Origin: a virus
IMG/VR virus record: IMGVR_UViG_3300034012_003048
Span: 1-58,466 of that record
DNA length: 58,466 nt
Strand: one strand, 5' to 3'
Shown: piece after piece, positions 47,809-54,565 of the stretch
How the letters are laid out: each line of letters begins with the position of its first letter
How positions within the stretch are numbered: position 1 is the first letter of the stretch
The notes under the pieces: model-generated
Databases searched by the model: none
The model's input: only the letters and a program-made list of their open reading frames with translations
What the model was told of the DNA's origin: nothing
Made by a program: the position numbers and the translations under genes

Positions 47809-47872
47809 GACAGACACACGCTTCCCATCTCGAAGGATAATGAGAGGAATAATACGTCCTTTAATGTCTGTC
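47809..47872 (+). ncRNA. Hairpin spacer between tRNA-Met and tRNA-Gln
   Basis: Perfect 8-bp closing stem GACAGACA (47809-47816) / TGTCTGTC (47865-47872). Inside are ACG/CGT and TTCC-CA-TCTC / GAGA-GGAA with a 10-nt loop. Confidence 0.58.
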
Positions 47873-47877
47873 CCTAT

Positions 47878-47948
47878 TGTCGTATGGTGTAACGGTAACA
47901 CAACAGATTTTGGTTCTGTTTTTCAAGGTTCGAATCCTTGTGCGACAA
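47878..47948 (+). tRNA. tRNA-Gln (TTG)
   Basis: Acceptor TGTCGTA/TGCGACA, anticodon stem ACAGA/TCTGT with loop TTTTGGT, discriminator A. Confidence 0.92.
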
Positions 47949-47970
47949 CCGATATTTATATTAAAAAGAA

Positions 47971-48186
47971 ATGAGATTAATTATTTCAGAAGAAGAAAAA
48001 AAAGAAATACTCTCCAAACATAAGAGTCCGAAACCAAAATCTGTAAAAGAGATTGAACAAGAAATTGATGAGATTGAAAAAAAATTGGGCAAGACAAAAA
48101 AGGAAACTAAAGAAGTTGATTTTGATGAACTTGTGAATACGGATATGGACTTAGAAATGGATAGAGATAGTTTGGAACAATCTTAA
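47971..48186 (+). CDS. Small tagged, highly charged protein (71 aa)
   Basis: Residues 4-18 (IISEEEKKEILSKHK) are the type example of the second tag form. The rest is a charged helix (EIEQEIDEIEKKLGK) with an acidic tail. It is short enough that the tag is a fifth of the protein. TATTTAT box 11 nt upstream. Confidence 0.75.
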   Translation: MRLIISEEEKKEILSKHKSPKPKSVKEIEQEIDEIEKKLGKTKKETKEVDFDELVNTDMDLEMDRDSLEQS

Positions 48187-48209
48187 TAATATTTGTCATA
48201 ATTTTAACC

Positions 48210-48217
48210 TATCTTTG
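48210..48217 (+). promoter_or_regulatory. -7 box TATCTTTG before the PQ-loop gene
   Basis: Exact TAnnTTTG match 14 nt before the ATG; the nearest TTTG is only 14 nt upstream, so the -33 element is non-standard. Confidence 0.5.
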
Positions 48218-48231
48218 TACAAATTAATTTT

Positions 48232-48522
48232 ATGAATGAAGTTGGTTTGATAGGTAGTTTACTCTTAACATTCTGTGGTTTACCAGAACTCATTAGGACC
48301 CTCAAAAATCGAAGATGTGATATTGGGTGGGGTTTCCTCCTCATGTGGTTTTTTGGGGAGTTATTTTGTGTCTTTTATGGGTTAGATTTAAGAGAGATAC
48401 CTTTACTCATAAATTATAGTTTCAATTTGACCATAGTTGGGGTTATGTTATACTTCAAAATTAAGGGAGAGTTGCCTGAGTGGTTAAAGGAGCAGTTTGC
48501 TAAACTGTGGTCGAGCAATTGA
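48232..48522 (+). CDS. PQ-loop-like membrane protein overlapping a tRNA gene (96 aa)
   Basis: Three hydrophobic helices, the first with LLLTFCGLPELIRTLKNRR, a PQ-loop/SWEET-like signature (GLPE in place of PQ), then FLLMWFFGELFCVFYGL and LTIVGVMLYFKI. Half-length PQ-loop proteins dimerise to form transporters. The last 19 codons, GELPEWLKEQFAKLWSSN and stop, are inside tRNA-Ser (48466-48550), so processing the tRNA from a joint transcript would destroy the end of the mRNA. Confidence 0.68.
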   Translation: MNEVGLIGSLLLTFCGLPELIRTLKNRRCDIGWGFLLMWFFGELFCVFYGLDLREIPLLINYSFNLTIVGVMLYFKIKGELPEWLKEQFAKLWSSN

Positions 48523-48550
48523 CCCATTGGTTCGAATCCAATACTCTCCG
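48466..48550 (+). tRNA. tRNA-Ser (GCT)
   Basis: Acceptor GGAGAGT/ACTCTCC, anticodon stem GCAGT/ACTGT with loop TTGCTAA, long variable arm, T loop TTCGAAT, discriminator G. It overlaps the 3' end of the PQ-loop gene by 57 nt on the same strand. Confidence 0.9.
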
Positions 48551-48647
48551 CAGATTTATTGTCGCAGAATCATTTGACGTTTTGAAGGTATTTTTATATA
48601 TTTATAATCTGATAGTTTAAAAAACATTAACTAAAAAAAACAAAAAA

Positions 48648-48833
48648 ATGAAAAAATTGTTAGCAATTTTATCACTTGTAACACTTGTTGCTTGTGGTGG
48701 CGAAAATGGAGCATCAACTGAAGTAAAAACTGATTCTTCTGCGGTTGTAGTAGATTCAACAAAAGTAGAAGCTACACCTGCTGTAGATTCTGTAAAGGCT
48801 GAAGAGGCTCCAAAAGCGGAAGATGTAAAATAA
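48648..48833 (+). CDS. Small lipoprotein (61 aa)
   Basis: Lipoprotein signal MKKLLAILSLVTLVACGG with a lipobox (LVAC, Cys 16). The mature part is a short disordered chain rich in Ala, Val, Lys, Thr and Glu (repeated VDSxKxE units). Bacteroidota usually route lipoproteins with acidic residues near the Cys to the surface; here GGEN follows the Cys. Phage lipoproteins often block superinfection, which is a reasonable guess. Terminator 48857-48882 follows. Confidence 0.8.
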   Translation: MKKLLAILSLVTLVACGGENGASTEVKTDSSAVVVDSTKVEATPAVDSVKAEEAPKAEDVK

Positions 48834-48856
48834 TATATCTTTCCTTGAAAATTTAA

Positions 48857-48882
48857 AAACCCATCTGATGATGGGTTTTTTT
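48857..48882. terminator. Intrinsic terminator
   Basis: AAACCCATC-TGAT-GATGGGTTT stem with a T-run, between the lipoprotein gene and the convergent hydrolase gene. Confidence 0.85.
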
Positions 48883-48883
48883 A

Positions 48884-50137
48884 TTATATTAATCCTTTGA
48901 TTCTGTCTATGTTTTCAAAGAGTCTCTTCCTCTTATATGTATTTTCCTTGAAAATACTTTGAGCCATCATTCTTAATATTGGGTCTCCTTTTTCAATTTC
49001 CTGAGCATTGTCTGATTGGACTATAGAAAGTTCGTCTGATGGTATTTCGACTTGACCACCTTGTAAAGATTTGACTTTTATCGGATTACCCTTCTCATAT
49101 GAAGCGATTACTTCTCCTACTAAGTCTCCTGTACCCCAAACTTCTAATGATGGACATTGCGCTATTTCAGCAGCACCTATATTTTTTTTAAGTCCGTCTA
49201 CAATACAACTGTATCTACCATTATTGAGTGTTTTCAAAGTGGCAGACATTCCATCTTCTAGGGATTGATAATTTTGGACACCATGAGAATTGAAAGTTGT
49301 TGAATTTGGAAGTTTCCATGTAGTATTGAATGGATTAAATTTTCCACCTTGGCCTTCGGCCTGTCTCCAAGCTAATAAAAACTTTAAATTTTCGGGACTT
49401 ACAGGGGCACCCAAGTTTTTGAGTAACTCTTCATAAAAACTTTTATCTGTAATACTTAGTTCATCAAGTGTTACCTCATCTGTAGAAGTAACTTCAGGCT
49501 CTGTTTTTAGACTCGCGGTCATAACAGGAAGTTCACCGGGTAATGAGGCGGCAATGGCAACATCTTTGTCAATAACGGGTTGTCCTTTGTATCTACCTTT
49601 TGTCTCGATAGGAACGAGCTTCACTAATTCTGACCATGAGGATGAAAGGAATCCTGGATTTTGATAGCTATACCCATCATCTTTGCCATATTTGGAAATA
49701 ATCCATTCCATGAATTCGATTATGGCATTTTTGTCACCGCTTACATCTAAACCAGCAGTTACTTGAGGTTCGCCAGGAAACAATTTGTAGTGAAAACTAC
49801 TATCGGCGTGTACATCATCCAAATATCCGTTACCGTCTCTTTTAGCTATCAGATTTTCACTATTTTTGAGACCCATTTCATTGGCTTTGTTAATAACATC
49901 GATAGCAACATCCCTGTTTGTAAATCCAACATGAAGATGGTCCCAATGTTTTTTCCAAGTAATTCCAGCAATTTTCTTTCCACCGTCATACCCGTAACCT
50001 ATTGGCCCACCCTTTTTTGTTGCGGGATTGTAAACTAACTCATCAATACCGTATATATCAACTTGTTCAGACAGAACATTTTTGTGTGAAAGAATGGATT
50101 CGTAAAGTTTGAATATATCTTTTATTTCGTGATTCAT
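48884..50137 (-). CDS. Tagged peptidoglycan hydrolase, probable virion-associated lysin (417 aa)
   Basis: Two catalytic-looking regions. Residues 45-130 contain WKKHWDHLHVGFTNRDVA and SSFHYKLFPGE, with the His-rich pattern of M15-like metallopeptidases. Residues 235-330 contain FLLAWRQAEGQGGKFNPFNTTW and FNSHGVQNYQSLEDGMSATL, a transglycosylase/lysozyme-like module with the expected Glu. The N-terminus (KLYESILSHKNVLSEQ) is tag-like, and the C-terminus (FENIDRIKGLI) repeats the tag helix EIxRIKxxM at the wrong end. TATTTAT box 5 nt upstream. A cell-entry enzyme packaged in the particle fits (inference). Confidence 0.78.
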   Translation of the reverse strand: MNHEIKDIFKLYESILSHKNVLSEQVDIYGIDELVYNPATKKGGPIGYGYDGGKKIAGITWKKHWDHLHVGFTNRDVAIDVINKANEMGLKNSENLIAKRDGNGYLDDVHADSSFHYKLFPGEPQVTAGLDVSGDKNAIIEFMEWIISKYGKDDGYSYQNPGFLSSSWSELVKLVPIETKGRYKGQPVIDKDVAIAASLPGELPVMTASLKTEPEVTSTDEVTLDELSITDKSFYEELLKNLGAPVSPENLKFLLAWRQAEGQGGKFNPFNTTWKLPNSTTFNSHGVQNYQSLEDGMSATLKTLNNGRYSCIVDGLKKNIGAAEIAQCPSLEVWGTGDLVGEVIASYEKGNPIKVKSLQGGQVEIPSDELSIVQSDNAQEIEKGDPILRMMAQSIFKENTYKRKRLFENIDRIKGLI

Positions 50138-50158
50138 AATGAATAAATATATTTGAAT

Positions 50159-50443
50159 TTATCTTTTGGTATAACTTAATCTTTTGATTTTTGGTTCAAT
50201 AGATTTTTCTGTGGTCTTTTTATTTTTCTCTGTTGACTGAGTTTTAATTTTTTTTGGTTTGACCTTCCTTTTGAAGAAATCAGAGTCCCAAATAAAATCA
50301 TTTGAGAAAAACAAAAAAATCCCAATAGTAGTTTCGAGGAGGATGTTTTTGAGAGATAATTGAATATTATCAATCAGAATAATAACAAGAAGAAATGTGA
50401 TTGATAGTGTAAGTCCTTTCAGTATTTTTTTTGTATCTATCAT
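50159..50443 (-). CDS. Small membrane protein with basic tail (94 aa)
   Basis: The start at 50443 is fixed by a TATTTAT box 5 nt upstream; the longer frame begins at the box. Two hydrophobic helices (about 10-26 and 34-48) are followed by a 45-residue Lys/Thr/Ser tail, basic throughout. Not recognised. Confidence 0.68.
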   Translation of the reverse strand: MIDTKKILKGLTLSITFLLVIILIDNIQLSLKNILLETTIGIFLFFSNDFIWDSDFFKRKVKPKKIKTQSTEKNKKTTEKSIEPKIKRLSYTKR

Positions 50444-50470
50444 AACAGATAAATACAATGAAAAATGAAA

Positions 50471-50552
50471 GATGGTCAGAGGTTGGTGGGAAAAACCTAA
50501 GGGCTAGCACCCGTTCACTGCTGCAGACAATTACACCAACTTGACCACCATC
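50471..50552. ncRNA. Long hairpin, structured RNA or extended terminator
   Basis: GATGGTCA (50471-50478) and GTTGGTG (50482-50488) pair with CACCAAC (50534-50540) and TGACCACCATC (50542-50552), with small bulges. The large loop holds GGG-CTAGCA-CCC. It lies beyond the stop of the minus-strand gene at 50556; which strand is transcribed is unknown. Confidence 0.5.
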
Positions 50553-50555
50553 AGT

Positions 50556-50666
50556 TCAAAAATCAATATAATCACCGTATTGGTCCCAATCTTGACTGGA
50601 ATTACTTTCCCAAGTGTTTTTACTTGGAGAGGTGTCATTTTTCTTCTTGAATTTTGTATTAATCAT
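50556..50666 (-). CDS. Very small hydrophilic protein (36 aa)
   Basis: ATG 50666 overlaps the preceding stop; product begins MINTKFKKKNDTSPSKN and ends DQYGDYIDF. Overlap with the upstream gene supports coding; function unknown. Confidence 0.5.
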   Translation of the reverse strand: MINTKFKKKNDTSPSKNTWESNSSQDWDQYGDYIDF

Positions 50667-50847
50667 TCTTGAAATAGAACTGATTAATTTCTTTAATAGT
50701 AATTTCATCGTTTTTCCATTTTTTCCAAGTGTCGAAATCTTTTAGTTCTTCGAGAGTTTTTTCATGGACTAAGACATATCCTTCAGGGGCACAACCATTG
50801 TATCGATATTCGAAACCTTTTTCTTCAAGAAGTTTTTTTATGTCCAT
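50659..50847 (-). CDS. Small hypothetical protein (62 aa)
   Basis: KLLEEKGFEYRYNG at the N-terminus, GYVLVHEKTLEELKDFDTW in the middle and a basic/acidic helix at the end. A TATATTTG box (50864-50871) lies 16 nt upstream with a CAAG/CTTG partner 19 nt further, a near-class E promoter. Not recognised. Confidence 0.65.
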   Translation of the reverse strand: MDIKKLLEEKGFEYRYNGCAPEGYVLVHEKTLEELKDFDTWKKWKNDEITIKEINQFYFKND

Positions 50848-50929
50848 TTTTTTGAATCGAACGCAAATATAAACTATTTATTTGAAATAACAAGTCCCAA
50901 AGACATAAATCTTAAATCCAAGTACATGG

Positions 50930-51157
50930 ATGATGGTAAACAGAATAAGGGTTTGGAGAAAGACTTTTCAAGACAATCTTTCTCAGATTTTTTTAATGTT
51001 GGCATTATTTTTCAATCCATTTGGATTCGATGCCGTTCAGTATTCCCTGATATTACTGACAGGAAGTTTATGGAGAGCGAACTTCGTTTTGTATGGTATT
51101 GCGGGATTGTTCTTTGGATTATACATTTACTTTCGCAGGCTTTCTAAAGTGCCTTAA
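50930..51157 (+). CDS. Small membrane protein (75 aa)
   Basis: Two hydrophobic stretches (about 19-34 and 52-68, NFVLYGIAGLFFGLYIYF) in a frame beginning MMVNRIRVW. An overlapping frame at 50926 is less hydrophobic and less protein-like, so I prefer this one. It converges on and overlaps the 51144 gene by 14 nt. Confidence 0.55.
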   Translation: MMVNRIRVWRKTFQDNLSQIFLMLALFFNPFGFDAVQYSLILLTGSLWRANFVLYGIAGLFFGLYIYFRRLSKVP

Positions 51158-52628
51158 GTTTCCCTTCTTTGAAAGCGTCGAAATTTGGACCTTTGGTCAG
51201 TATAAAATTTTTTCCGACCTTTCTGTAATCTAAAATTCCCGCCATCTTCGCTGAGGCGAAAAACGATGAATATTGGCCCCTCAAGTCTCCAGACTTGTAA
51301 AGATGTTTACCATTTGGTCTTTTATATCTTATTTTTCCATCTTGATTTATTTTTTCAAAAACCCCTATATCCGTTAAAAAATCTAATTTTGTTCCTGTAC
51401 TACCTGTACCCTGTTCGTCTAACCAATCTACAAGTTTTTTTATGAGTCCTTTGTTTTTCCCGAAAGTATAACCATAACTGAGTCTTCTAGGTGTCCAAAC
51501 TGGACCTGAAATATTCCGAACAAATTTGATGAACTCCGTATTTTGGCGTAATTTCCTTTCAACAGTACTAAACAAGTTTTTGATAAAAATATTTCTCATA
51601 ACCTCTGGCTCATTGAAAAGTATCCTAGACGTAAACTCATAACCCCACTTATAAAGTTCTAAGTCAAATTTAATATTCTCTTCGTCATCACTAAAACCCA
51701 CTGAGGTGTACCAATTGTTGAAGTCTTTAATACCGTAGGAAACAAAAATATCATATTTATCAATCTCATCATCATCTAAGCTTATCGTCAACCTTCCAAT
51801 TGCTCGTTCATCCATATCAGGAATAATTTCGAAACCATCACATTGTAAACGTAATATCTTACCTGAGTTTTCGAAGTTTTCGTCAACATAAAATTCTGTA
51901 TCATAAACACTGAATACTTCATCCAACATTTTGGTATTAGGTTGCCTTTTTTTTGCGTTACTAATCACAACAGCATCGTATAGGTCAGGGAAATATTCTT
52001 TGAATAATTCTACTTGTCCAACGTTCATTGCGTTGTCTTGTGCGTCCCACCATGTTTGATTCCCGTTTTCATCGAAATGAATGGCTACTTTATAATGTTT
52101 TTCTTTTTGAGTTCCTTTCTTTCTTATAATAAAATAAAGGTCTTTTCTCCCACTTGTATATCTGTCGAAATGTCCTGAACCTCTTTGAGTTACACACCAT
52201 TTAGTACCTGAGCCGTACTTACATGACGCTCCCTGAGTTTTTGGAACAATGACTAAAAAGTCATCGTCTTCGTAAATTTTTTCTGTTTGGTTTTCTAATT
52301 CTTTGTCCCTTTTTTTGTTTCTAACAAATTCTACTAAACTTCTGAGTTCACTCAAAGAGTTATATTGATTAATGTCTTTTTTTGGGAATTGACTTGAATA
52401 TTTATCAAAATCTTTAACCAATTCTACAACGTCTTCAATGTCATCCGTTGATGAGTTTGGTCGTAGGTTTTTTAAAACAAAATCTGTATACTTGTGATTG
52501 AAATCAATTAGGTCAGAAATACCAAGAATAAAATCTAGAGTGTTGGGCCATTCTTTGAACTTATCTGTGTATTTTTTTTTCAGGTCTTCTTTTCTACCCT
52601 CCTTCAATAAAATATTGAAAAACTTCAT
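51144..52628 (-). CDS. Large YGxGTKWC-domain protein with tag (494 aa)
   Basis: The N-terminus MKFFNILLKEGRKED carries an LLKEG tag-like site. The core near residues 128-185 contains FLVIVPKTQGASCKYGSGTK, WCVTQRGSGHFDRY and an H-x-N/W segment (IHFDENGNQTWWDAQDN). It is paralogous to the 330-residue gene at 21232-22224, which has the same core. The C-terminal 150 residues form a different, basic domain resembling a winged-helix-like segment (KLVDWLDEQGTGSTGTKLDF). TATTTAT box 5 nt upstream. Activity unknown. Confidence 0.72.
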   Translation of the reverse strand: MKFFNILLKEGRKEDLKKKYTDKFKEWPNTLDFILGISDLIDFNHKYTDFVLKNLRPNSSTDDIEDVVELVKDFDKYSSQFPKKDINQYNSLSELRSLVEFVRNKKRDKELENQTEKIYEDDDFLVIVPKTQGASCKYGSGTKWCVTQRGSGHFDRYTSGRKDLYFIIRKKGTQKEKHYKVAIHFDENGNQTWWDAQDNAMNVGQVELFKEYFPDLYDAVVISNAKKRQPNTKMLDEVFSVYDTEFYVDENFENSGKILRLQCDGFEIIPDMDERAIGRLTISLDDDEIDKYDIFVSYGIKDFNNWYTSVGFSDDEENIKFDLELYKWGYEFTSRILFNEPEVMRNIFIKNLFSTVERKLRQNTEFIKFVRNISGPVWTPRRLSYGYTFGKNKGLIKKLVDWLDEQGTGSTGTKLDFLTDIGVFEKINQDGKIRYKRPNGKHLYKSGDLRGQYSSFFASAKMAGILDYRKVGKNFILTKGPNFDAFKEGKLKAL

Positions 52629-52677
52629 ATGGTATAAATATACAAAAAGGGAGATATAAATCTCCCTTTGACAATGG

Positions 52678-52749
52678 TAGTCCCGAGAGGAATCGAACCT
52701 CTATGTACAGATTAGAAATCTGTCATTCTATCCGTTGAATTACGGGACC
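52678..52749 (-). tRNA. tRNA-Arg (TCT)
   Basis: Minus strand: acceptor GGTCCCG/CGGGACT, anticodon stem ACAGA/TCTGT with loop TTTCTAA, T loop TTCGATT, discriminator A. Stands alone, on the opposite strand from the main cluster. Confidence 0.92.
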
Positions 52750-52755
52750 ATATTT

Positions 52756-53106
52756 TTACTTCCAGAACAATTGAATCAAAAGTATAACAAAACTTAGAGA
52801 CAAACAAATTAAAGTTTTTGTTGTCATCGGTTCTTTCAATATTAGCCAAGCCATAATACTAAATACAATAACACCAATACTGAAACCAATAATACGATTT
52901 GGCCAAGTTTCTCCATTGTACAAGCTAACCATTTCTCGACTTGCTAAAATTACCATATACCCAACAGGGACACCAAGTAAAGTCATCAGAAATGGGTTGT
53001 TCTTAATCCATTTACTCCAAAGATGACCTTGGAGTTGATAGAAGGTGAATGCCTGAGAAAAAAGATAAACCGTGAGAATAAAAATTATCGACCCTAATTT
53101 GTTCAT
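52756..53106 (-). CDS. Small polytopic membrane protein (116 aa)
   Basis: Four hydrophobic helices (about 5-20, 38-55, 70-90, 97-114) with LLGVPVGYMVILASREMVSL in the second; resembles small transporter-like membrane proteins. A TATCTTTG box lies 8 nt before the ATG on the minus strand (53114-53121), with an imperfectly spaced CAAA/TTTG partner. Function unknown. Confidence 0.68.
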   Translation of the reverse strand: MNKLGSIIFILTVYLFSQAFTFYQLQGHLWSKWIKNNPFLMTLLGVPVGYMVILASREMVSLYNGETWPNRIIGFSIGVIVFSIMAWLILKEPMTTKTLICLSLSFVILLIQLFWK

Positions 53107-53141
53107 AGTGTAACAAAGATAGTAAATTTTTGTTACAAAAA

Positions 53142-53162
53142 AAACCCTCTTTTGGAGGGTTT
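53142..53162 (-). terminator. Intrinsic terminator
   Basis: AACCCTC-TTTTG-GAGGGTT stem followed on the minus strand by T8, after the gene ending at 53167. Confidence 0.75.
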
Positions 53163-53166
53163 GAAT

Positions 53167-53382
53167 TTAACCATTCATTTCATTCAAAAAGTTATGGATA
53201 ATTTCTTGTTTTTCGTCTTCGGTACCTTCTTCATCATCCCACATAATTGAATCGGGGTCAGCGGACCAATCGTCCCACTCATCCCAATTTCCAATAACTG
53301 TGAATTTTTTTCCATCTTCAGTTTCGCCAGGAAACCAAACAATTTTTGAAGTTACTTTCGGACTTTCGTAATCGATGAACAT
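53167..53382 (-). CDS. Small acidic protein (71 aa)
   Basis: Asp/Glu/Trp-rich product (GNWDEWDDWSADPDSIMWDD near 30-49). It follows the DoxX-like gene by 11 nt and shares its transcript. A DNA-mimic role is conceivable from the charge alone, but there is no other evidence. Confidence 0.65.
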   Translation of the reverse strand: MFIDYESPKVTSKIVWFPGETEDGKKFTVIGNWDEWDDWSADPDSIMWDDEEGTEDEKQEIIHNFLNEMNG

Positions 53383-53392
53383 AATATTGATT

Positions 53393-53731
53393 TTAGAGTG
53401 TTCTTAAAATATAACCTAAAACAGCCGTTAATCCAACTAACATAGGAAAATTAGTTTTAGCCCCACCCATCAAAGAAAGATGTAAAGCAACCGCTCCACT
53501 CATGAAACAGGCAATCAAAATCGCACCGTAAAGTGAGGTTACAGGAATCAACAAAAGAAGCGCTCCAAGTAATTCTCCAACACCTGTGTGAAGTCTATAT
53601 TTTTCTAACTTCATGTAGGCAAAATTACCAACCATTTCTTCAGTCCCACGTAATTTATCTACAGCTCCTTTTAAAAGAAACAAAGAGGTCATAACTGATA
53701 AGACCCAACCAATAATTGTAATAATACTCAT
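53393..53731 (-). CDS. DoxX-like membrane protein (112 aa)
   Basis: Four hydrophobic helices with the family pattern: an N-terminal helix, ...KLRGTEEMVGNFAYMKLE, then TGVGELLGALLLLIPVTSLYG and a final VGLTAVLGYIL. DoxX-like proteins are small quinol-related or redox membrane proteins of uncertain function, common in Bacteroidota. Its presence beside PspC suggests membrane remodelling during infection (inference). Confidence 0.78.
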   Translation of the reverse strand: MSIITIIGWVLSVMTSLFLLKGAVDKLRGTEEMVGNFAYMKLEKYRLHTGVGELLGALLLLIPVTSLYGAILIACFMSGAVALHLSLMGGAKTNFPMLVGLTAVLGYILRTL

Positions 53732-53780
53732 AATTTTAAATTTTAGATTAAAAATCTAAGTCAAATTATGGAAAGGTAAA

Positions 53781-54158
53781 TTATTGTTTTTTGTTGAAGG
53801 TTAACGAAATGTTACCGCCTTGTTCAAATTCGTTCCATGCTAAAAGAGTTTCACCACCATTTTGGGATTGAGTCCAAGATTTTCCATTTGCGACAGCAGT
53901 CATCTCGATTGTTTGGTCGTCATCTGCCATCCATCCTCTGTCGACATATACCCCCGCCTCAGGACCGAATGAACAGTTTCCCTGCATGTACCATACATTT
54001 GGAGTAATCCAAAATAATAATGATTTGGTGTTATGGACTTCTTCTGAAGACCAAGAAGTTTGTGTATTTGAACCGATGGTTGTATTACCGGGTCCTACAC
54101 CGTCAATTGTTAAATTGTATTCGGTGTTATTAACGATTGTTACATTTGCTTGCCACAT
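53781..54158 (-). CDS. Small beta-sandwich-like protein (125 aa)
   Basis: Alternating strands with NNTEYNLTIDGVGPGNTTIG at 9-28, Trp/Cys in WYMQGNCSFGPE and a strand-rich end (NISLTFNKKQ). No signal peptide, so it is cytoplasmic or virion-bound. The pattern recalls aegerolysin-like or lectin-like sandwiches, but I cannot assign a family. TATTTAT box 10 nt upstream. Confidence 0.65.
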   Translation of the reverse strand: MWQANVTIVNNTEYNLTIDGVGPGNTTIGSNTQTSWSSEEVHNTKSLLFWITPNVWYMQGNCSFGPEAGVYVDRGWMADDDQTIEMTAVANGKSWTQSQNGGETLLAWNEFEQGGNISLTFNKKQ

Positions 54159-54178
54159 AGTTTTTTCTATAAATATGA

Positions 54179-54202
54179 AACCCTCACGGTTAGATGAGGG
54201 TT
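54179..54202 (-). terminator. Intrinsic terminator
   Basis: AACCCTCA / TGAGGGTT, 8-bp stem and T-run on the minus strand, after the small gene at 54207. Confidence 0.75.
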
Positions 54203-54206
54203 AAAT

Positions 54207-54347
54207 TCATTTATTTGACCATCCGTCTATTAAACCTTGTTTGATATCTTTCCAATCAATTATCAAGTAGGTAATAACTATAACACACAGGATTGTCCAT
54301 TTGTGTTTAAGAACGAGTGTTTTAATATCTTTTAGTAATTCTTTCAT
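54207..54347 (-). CDS. Small membrane protein downstream of PspC (46 aa)
   Basis: Reads MKELLKDIKTLVLKHKWTI, then a hydrophobic helix LCVIVITYLII, and ends in GWSNK. The ATG overlaps the PspC stop (ATGA), supporting coding as the next gene of that operon. Confidence 0.65.
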   Translation of the reverse strand: MKELLKDIKTLVLKHKWTILCVIVITYLIIDWKDIKQGLIDGWSNK

Positions 54348-54547
54348 ATTTTTTGTCCTATAAGTGAGTTATCTTTAGGTATTACTAACCAAGCTAATAA
54401 ATAAAAGAAAATAATTGGTACTGGTGCAAATATCAAAGCTAAAAATATCAATCTCCAAAGTGTAGAGTCTATATTTGTATACTCACCGAGTCCACCACAA
54501 ATTCCTGCAATTTTTTTATCTATCTGACTTCTAAATAATTTTCTCAT
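54344..54547 (-). CDS. PspC-domain membrane protein (67 aa)
   Basis: The whole product is the PspC domain: MRKLFRSQIDKKIAGICGGL, GEYTNIDSTLWRLIFLAL, then a transmembrane helix ending AWLVIPKD. PspC is a bacterial envelope-stress protein. As a phage gene it may help the membrane tolerate assembly or block other phages; that is inference. The stop overlaps the small gene at 54347. Confidence 0.85.
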   Translation of the reverse strand: MRKLFRSQIDKKIAGICGGLGEYTNIDSTLWRLIFLALIFAPVPIIFFYLLAWLVIPKDNSLIGQKI

Positions 54548-54565
54548 ATTGTCTTTTTTTATGTT

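Noticed and set aside
53781-54158. Aegerolysin-like toxin
   Set aside because: Only a vague beta-sandwich resemblance; no conserved family motif could be pointed to.
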